A DNA stretch of 10,813 nt from DASQDT01 sp036380435 (lineage in GTDB: Bacteria; Acidobacteriota; Blastocatellia; Pyrinomonadales; Pyrinomonadaceae). The stretch's first letter is position 1; each line of letters begins with the position of its first letter. The notes below the pieces were generated by a model, which was not told the origin of the DNA, did not search any database, and saw only the letters and a list, made by a program, of their open reading frames with translations. This document shows positions 5,388 to 10,813 of the stretch, one piece after another. The position numbers and the translations under genes were made by a program. Location of the stretch: positions 1-10,813 of the forward strand of contig DASVES010000073.1 in NCBI GenBank assembly GCA_036380435.1, read 5' to 3'.

Positions 5388-6308
5388 TTGGAGAGATCGA
5401 ACACAGACGCGGCCGACTCGCTCGTCCGCGCCGCGGGCGCCGACGGACAGATCAGGTGCATGGCCGCGGTAACCACGCGGACGGTCGCCGAGGCCGCCCG
5501 TCGTCATGGCGTTTCGCCCACGGTCGCGGCGGCGCTCGGACGCACGCTGACGGGCGCGCTCCTGCTCGGCGCCGGCATCAAGGAGTTTGACCGCCTCACC
5601 GTCCAGATCGACGGCGACGGCCCCGTGGGCGGCATCACCGCGGAGTCGAACCAACGCGGCGAGGTGCGCGGCTACGTGCGCCACCCGGAGGCGGACGCGC
5701 CGCTGAACGCTGAGGGCAAGCTCGACGTGCGCGGCGTCGTCGGGGGCGGGATGCTCTACGTGACTTACGAGTCGGGCTTCGACATCGGCCTCTACCGAGA
5801 GCCTTATCGCGGCTCGGTGCCGCTCGTCTCGGGGGAGGTCGGCGAGGACATCGCCTACTACCTCGCCAAGTCGGAGCAGATTCCCTCGGCCGTGCTGCTC
5901 GGCGTGATGGTGCGCGCGCGCGAATCGGGCGAGACGTTCGTCGAGGCAGCGGGCGGATTGATCGTGCAGGTGATGCCGGGCGCGGACGAGGGAGTGGTCG
6001 CGGCCATCGAGTCTTCGGTGTTGCAGACGCCGCACACGACGCAGCTCATCCGTGAGGGCGCGCAGCCCGCAGACCTTTTGCGCGCGGTGCTCGGCGACGT
6101 GCCCTTTGAAATCCTCGGGGAACGCCCCGTGAGCTTCGCCTGCCCGTGCTCGTATGAGCGGGCCTTCTCGCTGATCTCGTCCATCGACCGCGGCGAGCTT
6201 GAATCAATGCTGGCCGAAGACCGCGGCGCGGCGATGACCTGCCACTTTTGTAACGAGACATATCACCTGGACGAGGCCGTGCTTGCCGGGATACTTCAGG
6301 CGAAGTAG
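5388..6308 (+). CDS. hslO: Redox-regulated chaperone Hsp33
   Basis: Hsp33 is a cytoplasmic holdase that is inactive when its four cysteines bind zinc. It is switched on by oxidation plus heat, which makes disulfides and exposes a client-binding surface. From the TTG at 5388 the protein is 306 residues, the family norm. Conserved features in order: DSLVRAAGADGQIR near the N-terminus, AALGRTLTGALLLGAGIK, the QIDGDGPVGG turn, KSEQIPSAVLLGV, and GGLIVQVMPGA. The C-terminal zinc switch is C252-P-C254 and C285-H-F-C288. The open frame continues upstream to an ATG at 5199, but that extension does not resemble Hsp33. The first ATG inside the family region (5460) would remove the conserved N-terminal strand. 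AGGGGG 9 nt before the TTG fits a ribosome site, so TTG is preferred. It is divergent from nrdJ and ends in a palindromic terminator. Confidence 0.95.
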   Translation: MERSNTDAADSLVRAAGADGQIRCMAAVTTRTVAEAARRHGVSPTVAAALGRTLTGALLLGAGIKEFDRLTVQIDGDGPVGGITAESNQRGEVRGYVRHPEADAPLNAEGKLDVRGVVGGGMLYVTYESGFDIGLYREPYRGSVPLVSGEVGEDIAYYLAKSEQIPSAVLLGVMVRARESGETFVEAAGGLIVQVMPGADEGVVAAIESSVLQTPHTTQLIREGAQPADLLRAVLGDVPFEILGERPVSFACPCSYERAFSLISSIDRGELESMLAEDRGAAMTCHFCNETYHLDEAVLAGILQAK

Positions 6309-6337
6309 GGATACTGGCTGGAGTGAATTATGGACGT

Positions 6338-6369
6338 GAGGCCGGCGCTAGCGCCGGCCTCGTTTCATT
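6338..6369 (+). terminator. Terminator of hslO: perfect 24-bp palindrome plus T-rich tail
   Basis: 6338-6361 is self-complementary over all 24 bases (GAGGCCGGCG arm, CTAG centre) and is followed by GTTTCATTT on the plus strand, 30 nt after the hslO stop. It lies just beyond the stop of the convergent minus-strand gene at 6365, so it may also stop that transcript. The minus-strand flank is less T-rich. Confidence 0.85.
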
Positions 6370-7198
6370 TGGCGGAGGTGTTCGAGGGCAGGAGGTCGTA
6401 GTTGCCGATCTCGCGGTTGTGCGTGTCGAGTGCGCCGATGACGTCGGAGGTCTCTTCGAGCATCTGCTTGGTCATGGCGATGGAGTCGCTGAGCTGCTCG
6501 AAGTCGAGCGAGGAGACGCGCTCGGGCGTCGGGAGCGTGACCACCTGATCGTTGACGAGGCCGAAGAAGTTTTCGATGGACTGGAGCTGACCCTCGACGA
6601 GCTTGACGGAGCGCTCCAGCTCGCTGAACTGCGCGAGGCGGCGGCGGAGGATTTCGACGTTGGCCTGCTGCACGCGGCGGGCGCGCTCGTCGTGCGCGCC
6701 CTCGACGGCGCGCTCGGCCTGCGTCAGTTGGTTCTGCACGGCCTGCCGGTTGATTGAGCGCAGGTGGTTCTTGCGGCGGCGGTAAACGTCGAGAAGATCG
6801 ACGAAGTCTTCCCAACGCTGGTCGAGGCTCTTGATGTTGGTCGGGAGTTCCTTGGCGCCGGTGAACTTCTGGTAGTTGTCGAAAATCTGCTTGCGGAGCC
6901 ACTTCAAGTAAAGCACGGCTTCGCGCTCGCGCGGGTCGAAGCTCTCGATGAGCTTCTCGCGCATGCGGTTGCGCTCCTTGAGCTGGCGCTCGCGGGCGCG
7001 CCGGTCTACGAGGCGGCGGTAGAGGTTGCTCGCCGGGACGGTGGCGAGGTAGGCGCCCTCCGTGACAAGGGCGGCCGCGAGCGGGATGACCGACTGCGTG
7101 TAGGCCGCCGCGACGGCGAAGCCCGCCATCCCCCAGAAGTTGACGGGCTCCTTCAAAGCCTCCTTCAGGTAGTCGAGATTGAATTTCCTCTCCGCCAT
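6365..7198 (-). CDS. Coiled-coil membrane protein encoded next to PspA, function unknown
   Basis: I do not recognise a named family. The protein has 277 residues, starting MAERKFNLDYLKEALKEPVN. Residues about 21-54 are hydrophobic (FWGMAGFAVAAAYTQ, then SVIPLAAALVTEGAYLATV), enough for one helix or a tight membrane hairpin. The rest (about 58-265) is highly charged and helical, rich in Arg, Glu and Gln with heptad-like leucines (QNQLTQAERAVEG, VEILRRRLAQFSELERSVKL). A coiled coil on the cytoplasmic side is therefore likely. No catalytic motif is seen. The start at 7198 is the ATG directly before the hydrophobic segment; GGGCGG upstream is a weak ribosome site. The gene follows pspA by 128 nt on the same strand, so co-transcription is probable and a membrane partner for the PspA coat is an inference from context. 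The frame stays open upstream into pspA, but that part is an out-of-frame shadow of pspA. Confidence 0.75.
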   Translation of the reverse strand: MAERKFNLDYLKEALKEPVNFWGMAGFAVAAAYTQSVIPLAAALVTEGAYLATVPASNLYRRLVDRRARERQLKERNRMREKLIESFDPREREAVLYLKWLRKQIFDNYQKFTGAKELPTNIKSLDQRWEDFVDLLDVYRRRKNHLRSINRQAVQNQLTQAERAVEGAHDERARRVQQANVEILRRRLAQFSELERSVKLVEGQLQSIENFFGLVNDQVVTLPTPERVSSLDFEQLSDSIAMTKQMLEETSDVIGALDTHNREIGNYDLLPSNTSAK

Positions 7199-7326
7199 AA
7201 CGATGATGCCGCCCGTCGTATGAAAGCCTTTCGGCCCGCGTCTTTTACTAGATGCGACCGCGCCCCGCTTTAGCTGCCCGGCGCGCCCGAAGTCCGAAGC
7301 CGGCACGCCCGGCCCGTGGAGGCCGC

Positions 7327-8055
7327 TTAGGCCGGTTTCTCGTCGGCCGCCGCCGGGAGCGCGGGCGTCTCCTTCTCGCCGCTGCCGAGGAGGCCCATCT
7401 GCTGCTTGTAGGTGAGCAGCTTGTCGTGGAGCTGCATATCCATGGCCTCGCGCTCGATCTCCTGCATCTGGTTGTCCACGGACGAGGTGCCAAGCTCCAG
7501 CTTGGCCTCGGCGGTGGCGACGCGGCGGTCGATCTTCTCGCGCATCTCGTTGAAGGTCGAGGCGTCGTCGCCGAGCTGGAAGGAGGCCATCGTCTGCGCG
7601 AGCTGCTCCTGGAGCTTGGCCTGCTTCGACTGGTTGATGAGCTGAATGGCCTCGGCCGAGCGCCGCTTCATCTGGATGACGTAGTTGTCGCGCGCCTTGA
7701 GGGCCTGCTTCGAGGCGAGCGAGGCGTATTCGAGCTGCTGCCCGGTCTTCTGGAGGTCGAGCTGCGCCTGCTGGAGCTGGCCGATGTAGGCGGTGGCGAT
7801 GTCGTCGCGGTTCATCTTGATCGAGGCCTTGATCTTCGAGTCGAGATCGACGACCTGCGCTTCGAGCCGCTCCTTGCTCCGGGCGAGCAGGCGCTCGGTG
7901 GACATCACCTGCGCGACCGAGTTGTTGAGTTCCGGCACGCGGTCGTGCATGTCGCGGATTGTCTGCTGGAGAATCAGCTCGGGGTCTTCGGTCTTCTCGA
8001 TGACGCCGCCGAACATCGCGCGCAAACTGCGCTTCATCCTGGCCCACAGTCCCAT
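7327..8055 (-). CDS. pspA: PspA/IM30 family envelope-stress protein
   Basis: PspA/IM30 proteins are ESCRT-III-related helical proteins that polymerise on the inner face of a stressed cytoplasmic membrane and help keep the proton barrier. This 242-residue protein shows the family layout. An amphipathic N-terminal helix (about 1-20, MGLWARMKRSLRAMFGGVIE) is followed by the conserved TEDPELILQQTIRDMHDRV, then long charged coiled-coil helices to about 220 (e.g. QLQQAQLDLQKTGQQLEYAS). A disordered Glu/Pro/Ala tail ends the protein, making it slightly longer than the usual 220-230. GGAGGGTGAG precedes the ATG at good spacing. The coiled-coil membrane protein at 6365-7198 lies directly downstream. 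No PspF-type sigma-54 promoter, pspB or pspC is seen, so regulation differs from the E. coli operon. Confidence 0.93.
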   Translation of the reverse strand: MGLWARMKRSLRAMFGGVIEKTEDPELILQQTIRDMHDRVPELNNSVAQVMSTERLLARSKERLEAQVVDLDSKIKASIKMNRDDIATAYIGQLQQAQLDLQKTGQQLEYASLASKQALKARDNYVIQMKRRSAEAIQLINQSKQAKLQEQLAQTMASFQLGDDASTFNEMREKIDRRVATAEAKLELGTSSVDNQMQEIEREAMDMQLHDKLLTYKQQMGLLGSGEKETPALPAAADEKPA

Positions 8056-8222
8056 CTCTTCTCACCCTCCAACCGCCGGCGCCTCACGCGGCGCACGACG
8101 TTTTAGCGTTTGGCCTCACCGCCTCGAAAAGACCGCGACTGACGCCAGAATGCTATTACGTCGGCCCGCGCCGCGGGGTTCAAAAACGACTCGCACTCTT
8201 TAGCGTCATGCATCTCGGCCCG

Positions 8223-8231
8223 AGTATATCA
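8223..8231 (-). promoter_or_regulatory. Extended -10 promoter candidate for pspA
   Basis: On the minus strand TGATATACT (8231-8223) is an extended -10 (TGn plus TATACT). The hexamer 17 nt upstream (8251-8246, TTACGG) is a weak -35 and lies in the left arm of the heptamer-repeat palindrome. Transcription from about 8216 would give pspA a leader of about 160 nt. No sigma-54 signature (GG-N10-GC) was found here. Confidence 0.45.
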
Positions 8232-8232
8232 G

Positions 8233-8380
8233 GAAGGCAGAAAAGCCGTAAATCGTAAATGGTAAATCGTGAATCGTGGTTGCCGCACCTTCGGCCTGAG
8301 TGGTTAATCGAACGCCGAGCGAAGCTCAAGCAATTTCGATTGACGATTCACGATTGACGATTCACGGCATTTTTGCCTTC
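8233..8380. repeat. Second heptamer-repeat inverted repeat, overlapping the 3' end of purD
   Basis: Arms 8233-8282 and 8331-8380 are reverse complements at about 40 of 50 positions, around a 48-nt centre that itself contains GAGC-GAA-GCTC. The arms have period 7: GTAAATC, GTAAATG, GTAAATC, GTGAATC on the left and GATTGAC, GATTCAC, GATTGAC, GATTCAC on the right. Both outer ends carry GAAGGCA. The right arm encodes the last ten codons and stop of purD; the left arm ends beside the pspA -10 box. The design (inverted heptamer arrays, AT-richer than the genes) is the same as at 1696-1780, though the heptamer itself differs. Confidence 0.85.
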
Positions 8381-9667
8381 CGCGAAGCGGCCGATGTCGC
8401 GGCGGTAGTGCATGCCGTCCCATTCGATGCGGGCGGCGGCGGCGTAGCAATGCGAGAGCGCGGCGTCGAGCGTCGGGCCGGTGGCCGTGACGCCGAGGAC
8501 GCGCCCGCCGGCCGTTTGGTATCCGCCGCCGGGCGCGTGGGCGGTGCCGGCGTGGAAGATTTGGACGTGGGGCAGGCTCGACGCCGCTTCGAGGCCGACG
8601 ATGCGCGCGCCCGTCTCGGGCCGCTCGGGGTAGCCGCGCGCGGCGAGGACGACGCAGGCCGAAGACTCTTCGCTCCAACTCACGTTCGTCTCATTGAGGC
8701 GTCCACGCGCGACCGCGTCGAAAATCTCCGCCGGGTCGGTCTGGAGCCGGACGAGGATGGCCTGCGCCTCGGGGTCGCCGAAGCGGACGTTGTATTCAAG
8801 CACGCGCGGCCCCTCTCGGGTCAGCATCAGGCCGATGAAGAGGATGCCGCGGAACCGCAGTCCGTCCGCACGCGCGCCTTCGAGCGTCGGCTCGACGATC
8901 TCGCGGACGCAGAGTGCCAGCGTCTCCGCGTCGATAACCTCCGGCGCGGTGACGGCGCCCATGCCGCCCGTGTTCGGGCCGGCGTCGCCCTCACCGACTC
9001 TCTTGTGATCGCGCGCCGCCGGCATCAGACGGTAGTCGCGCCCGTCCGTCCAGAGTAGCAATGAAGCCTCCGGCCCTTCGAGCGCCTCCTCGATGACGAT
9101 TCTCCGCGCGGCCTCGCCACCGACGCGCCCGCCCTCCAACATCTCGACGGCCGCGGCTTCGGCCTCCGCGCGCGTGCGCGCGACGACCACGCCCTTCCCG
9201 GCCGCCAGCCCGTCCGCCTTGACGACCGCGCCAGCGTCTTCCGCTCCGAACTCGCCGCCGCGCAGATGCTCGCGCGCCTCCGCAACCGACTCGGCGACGC
9301 GGTGGCGCGCGGTCGGTATTCGGTGGCGGGCCATGAACTCTTTGGCGAACGCCTTGCTCGATTCGAGTCGGGCCGCCTCGCGCACGGGGCCGGCGATGAT
9401 GAGTCCGCGCCGCTCGAATTCGTCCACGAGGCCGGCGGCCAGCGGCGCTTCGCCGCCGACGATGGTCAAGTCGATGCGTTCATCTTCGGCGAGCGCGGCG
9501 AGCGCGGCCACATCCGTCGCGCCGACGCTCACACAGAGCGCGTGCGTGGCGATGCCGGCGTTGCCGGGCGCACACAAGATGCGGCGCGCCGACTCGCCCG
9601 CGCCCCTGCCGAGCGCCCAGCAAAGGGCGTGCTCACGACCGCCCGAACCGACGACAAGGATGTTCAT
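8348..9667 (-). CDS. purD: Phosphoribosylamine-glycine ligase (GAR synthetase)
   Basis: PurD joins glycine to 5-phosphoribosylamine with ATP, the second step of de novo purine synthesis, in the cytoplasm. The 439 residues show the ATP-grasp layout: N-terminal VVGSGGREHAL (5-15), PGNAG, IVGGEAPLAAG (69-79), AGP and SSKAFAKEFM (103-112). These are followed by the ATP-binding KADGLAAGKG (150-159), EEALEGPEASLL, the ARDHKRVGEGDAGPN block (218-232) with TGGMGA, and the metal-binding EYNVRFGDPE (291-300). The C-terminal domain has FHAGTA. The usual end, near YRRDIG, is extended: the last ten residues (EGKNAVNRQS) are encoded by an arm of the palindromic repeat at 8233-8380 and are probably not functional. 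The ATG at 9667 begins the conserved MNILVVGSGG; the ribosome site is weak. It is a single-gene unit here, not in a purine cluster. Confidence 0.97.
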   Translation of the reverse strand: MNILVVGSGGREHALCWALGRGAGESARRILCAPGNAGIATHALCVSVGATDVAALAALAEDERIDLTIVGGEAPLAAGLVDEFERRGLIIAGPVREAARLESSKAFAKEFMARHRIPTARHRVAESVAEAREHLRGGEFGAEDAGAVVKADGLAAGKGVVVARTRAEAEAAAVEMLEGGRVGGEAARRIVIEEALEGPEASLLLWTDGRDYRLMPAARDHKRVGEGDAGPNTGGMGAVTAPEVIDAETLALCVREIVEPTLEGARADGLRFRGILFIGLMLTREGPRVLEYNVRFGDPEAQAILVRLQTDPAEIFDAVARGRLNETNVSWSEESSACVVLAARGYPERPETGARIVGLEAASSLPHVQIFHAGTAHAPGGGYQTAGGRVLGVTATGPTLDAALSHCYAAAARIEWDGMHYRRDIGRFAEGKNAVNRQS

Positions 9668-9676
9668 GTTCTCGAC

Positions 9677-9708
9677 AAGTCTTCCGCTCTGTTCCTAAAA
9701 GTCTTCCG
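9677..9708. repeat. Direct repeat just upstream of purD
   Basis: AAGTCTTCCG occurs at 9677-9686 and again at 9699-9708, a 22-bp period (about two helical turns). It begins 10 nt upstream of the purD start. It could be an operator for a dimeric regulator, or chance. Confidence 0.4.
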
Positions 9709-9801
9709 GCCTCGCCCAAGCGGTTTGATGAAAAAGCGCGTGATGCTCGCACGCTCCCCGAAACACTGTCAAGACGGCCTCAGCGCCGCGGCACGTAATA
9801 C

Positions 9802-9828
9802 TTGACACAGTTTTGTGAGAAGTATACC
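9802..9828 (+). promoter_or_regulatory. Candidate promoter for the zinc-ribbon gene
   Basis: TTGACA (9802-9807) is followed after 15 nt by TATACC (9823-9828). The spacing is short for sigma-70. If used, the transcript would start near 9835 and have a leader of about 200 nt before the ATG at 10038. No better pair was seen closer to the gene. Confidence 0.35.
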
Positions 9829-9889
9829 GTGCACAGTCAAAAGGGAGCGGCGACGCTTTTTCGACTCTGTACACCCGACCCGTCGAACA

Positions 9890-9961
9890 CTCTGACTGAC
9901 GCGCGTCGCCCCAGCGAGTCCCGACAGGCTTTTCAGTCCCCTCGCCCGTAAACAGTCAGAG
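9890..9961 (+). promoter_or_regulatory. Long-range inverted repeat in the zinc-ribbon gene leader
   Basis: CTCTGACTG (9890-9898) and CAGTCAGAG (9953-9961) are perfect complements enclosing 54 nt. A shorter competitor, CAGTC at 9934-9938, could pair with the same 5' arm (GACTG, 9894-9898), giving two mutually exclusive folds. This is suggestive only. Confidence 0.35.
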
Positions 9962-10037
9962 ACACTACTTTCGGTACGGCCTCTCTCACCGGAGACTCGT
10001 CGCCGAGGGTTCACTTCCTTTGGGGGGTTTTAGAATC

Positions 10038-10418
10038 ATGTCGAGTCAGGTACAACCAGCCGAGGAGTCGCAGAGCGAATGGAGTCACGCCGAGGTGGAA
10101 TTCGAGGACACGACCATCAAATGCGTTGACTGTGGGGAAGACTTCATCTGGACGGCCGGCGAGCAGGTCTTCTTCCACGACAAGGGGTTGAAGAACTCGC
10201 CGAAGCGTTGCAAGCCGTGCAAGCAGGCCAAGAACGAGCGCCTCGCCGCCATCGCCGCCGCTCAGGCCGCCGGCGTGCGCCAGCGCATCGAGGTCTCGGT
10301 CAACTGCGCGCAGTGCGGTCAGCAGACGACCGTGCCTTTCTACCCGTCGCAGGGCCGTCCCGTCTTCTGTCGCTCGTGCTTCCTCGCCAGCCGGGGCGCG
10401 GACGGCGAAGACAGCTAA
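10038..10418 (+). CDS. Double zinc-ribbon protein (zf-trcl plus CxxC-x17-CxxC)
   Basis: This 126-residue protein consists almost entirely of two zinc ribbons. The first has C29-V-D-C32 and C58-K-P-C61 separated by 25 residues (ending NSPKR), the pattern of the 'probable zinc-ribbon' family zf-trcl. The second has C90-A-Q-C93 and C111-R-S-C114 with exactly 17 residues between, the CxxC-x17-CxxC family pattern. A basic and Ala-rich helix (62-83) joins them, and the N-terminus is acidic and disordered. Such proteins are common in several phyla with no proven function; RNA, ribosome or nucleic-acid binding is a reasonable guess only. The ATG at 10038 follows a GGGGGG tract by 10 nt. A TTG at 10020 in frame would add six residues (MGGFRI) but would place the G-tract inside the gene. 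Confidence 0.88.
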   Translation: MSSQVQPAEESQSEWSHAEVEFEDTTIKCVDCGEDFIWTAGEQVFFHDKGLKNSPKRCKPCKQAKNERLAAIAAAQAAGVRQRIEVSVNCAQCGQQTTVPFYPSQGRPVFCRSCFLASRGADGEDS

Positions 10419-10533
10419 CCCCGGCACGCCCCACACGCCCCAGGTCCCTGAACAAGCAACTCTCCCCGTTGCGCGCAGGCGGTCGCGCGCCCGCCAGCAC
10501 GCCCGGTCTTCAGGGTGCGCTCCAACACAATCT

Positions 10534-10612
10534 AAAAAAAATTCCGCGGCGGGCGCTGACGGTGATACGTCACAGGAGTTTCGACTTTCATATCACCGCC
10601 GCGCCCGCCGCG
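10534..10612 (-). terminator. Strong intrinsic terminator on the minus strand
   Basis: Arms 10545-10556 with 10601-10612 (12 bp) and 10560-10567 with 10591-10598 (8 bp) pair perfectly around a small internal loop (TGA against CC), with a 23-nt apical loop. On the minus strand the stem is followed by GAA and then eight Ts (10541-10534), the classic intrinsic form. It is the second of two terminators for minus-strand transcripts entering from the right. Confidence 0.8.
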
Positions 10613-10690
10613 TGTCGCTGCACGCGCAGCGAGTCTCGTTCAGAACAATGGGGCGTGCGCGGCCGCTCGGTTCGCGCGGCGCGCGGGAAA

Positions 10691-10728
10691 GCAAAAGGGG
10701 CTTCGGACGATATCGTCCGAAGCCCCTT
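10691..10728 (-). terminator. Palindromic terminator for the minus-strand gene at the right edge
   Basis: 10695-10728 is a perfect 34-bp palindrome (AAGGGGCTTCGGACGA arm). On the minus strand it is followed by TTGCTTT, giving TTTTGCTTT after the G/C stem. It lies about 45 nt past the stop at 10774-10776, so it most likely ends the gene that enters from the right. Confidence 0.82.
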
Positions 10729-10773
10729 AACAAAGCTCCGCCGCCGTCTGTCCTTCCAATGAAGCCTACGAGG

Positions 10774-10813
10774 TTAGCTGACGGGCTGGAACAAGGAAGT
10801 GTTCCACGACGGG
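10774..10813 (-). CDS. C-terminal end of an unidentified minus-strand gene
   Basis: Only 12 codons and a TAA stop fall in the window. In the preferred frame they read PSWNTSLFQPVS. Another minus-strand frame ends with TAG at 10766-10768 (reading VVEHFLVPARQLTS), so the frame is not certain. The downstream palindromic terminator shows that some minus-strand gene ends here. No family can be named from so short a tail. Confidence 0.45.
   Translation of the reverse strand, partial: PSWNTSLFQPVS

Larger units (their letters stand above)
9668..10037. other. Gene-free divergent control region between purD and the zinc-ribbon gene
   Basis: These 370 nt hold no convincing gene. They contain a 10-bp direct repeat near purD (9677-9708) and two outward-facing TTGACA hexamers: minus strand at 9772-9767 toward purD without a clear -10, and plus strand at 9802-9807 toward 10038. 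There is also a 9-bp inverted repeat (9890-9898 with 9953-9961). CTGTCAAG (9765-9772) and CTTGACA (9801-9807) are nearly symmetric about the divide. Confidence 0.6.
10419..10773. other. Gene-free stretch with two minus-strand terminators
   Basis: No supported gene lies here. It contains the two terminator hairpins listed separately and a small perfect hairpin CGCTGC/GCAGCG (10616-10631). About 80 nt of GC-rich sequence lie between the terminators. I see no good plus-strand terminator for the zinc-ribbon gene apart from these stems. Confidence 0.6.

Noticed and set aside
5181..6035. Minus-strand open frame antisense to hslO
   Set aside because: The Arg/His/Ala-rich translation is typical of a shadow frame. 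Hsp33 is unambiguous on the plus strand.
7199..8065. Upstream continuation of the 6365 minus-strand frame to 8065 as one 566-residue protein
   Set aside because: The upstream part overlaps pspA out of frame and is Arg/Ala/Gly-rich shadow sequence. The coiled-coil protein starts sensibly at 7198.
8300..9058. Plus-strand open frame antisense to purD
   Set aside because: No domain, starts inside the palindromic repeat, and covers well-conserved purD sequence.

Overview
The window is high-GC bacterial chromosome with ordinary housekeeping and envelope-stress genes, short intergenic gaps and no sign of phage, transposon, CRISPR or tRNA. The gene content fits a soil- or thermal-type Acidobacteriota, perhaps Blastocatellia/Pyrinomonadales: a B12-dependent class II ribonucleotide reductase, a BON-domain membrane protein, PspA, Hsp33, PurD, and a protein pairing a zf-trcl ribbon with a CxxC-x17-CxxC ribbon. 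That placement is an inference from gene content and protein style, not from a marker gene.

Layout. 1-237 (-): N-terminal part of a histone-deacetylase-like hydrolase. 496-900 (+): small secreted basic glycine-zipper protein. 1043-1690 (+): membrane-anchored BON-domain protein. 1696-1780: a long heptamer-repeat hairpin between convergent genes. 1783-2088 (-): 101-residue unknown protein. 2282-4879 (-): nrdJ, with an intrinsic terminator at 2209-2251. Upstream of nrdJ, 4880-5170 holds a near-consensus promoter, a NrdR-like box with a weaker partner 31 bp away, and a roughly 200-nt leader that can fold into a nested RNA arm. Divergently, 5388-6308 (+) is hslO (Hsp33) with a TTG start, closed by a perfect 24-bp palindrome. 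6365-7198 and 7327-8055 (-) form a probable operon of pspA followed by a coiled-coil membrane protein. 8233-8380 is a second heptamer-repeat palindrome. It supplies the last ten codons and stop of purD (8348-9667, -) and lies against the likely pspA promoter. 9668-10037 is a divergent control region. 10038-10418 (+) is the double zinc-ribbon protein. 10419-10773 has no gene but two strong minus-strand terminators, which close a minus-strand gene whose last codons enter at the right edge.

How the parts fit. Three genes bear on stress or the redox state of the cell (hslO, pspA, nrdJ) and two on nucleotide supply (nrdJ, purD). They are separate transcription units rather than one pathway operon. 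The most interesting material is non-coding: the structured nrdJ leader, in which a 9-bp closing helix overlaps a downstream hairpin as in a switch, and the two inverted heptamer-repeat elements.
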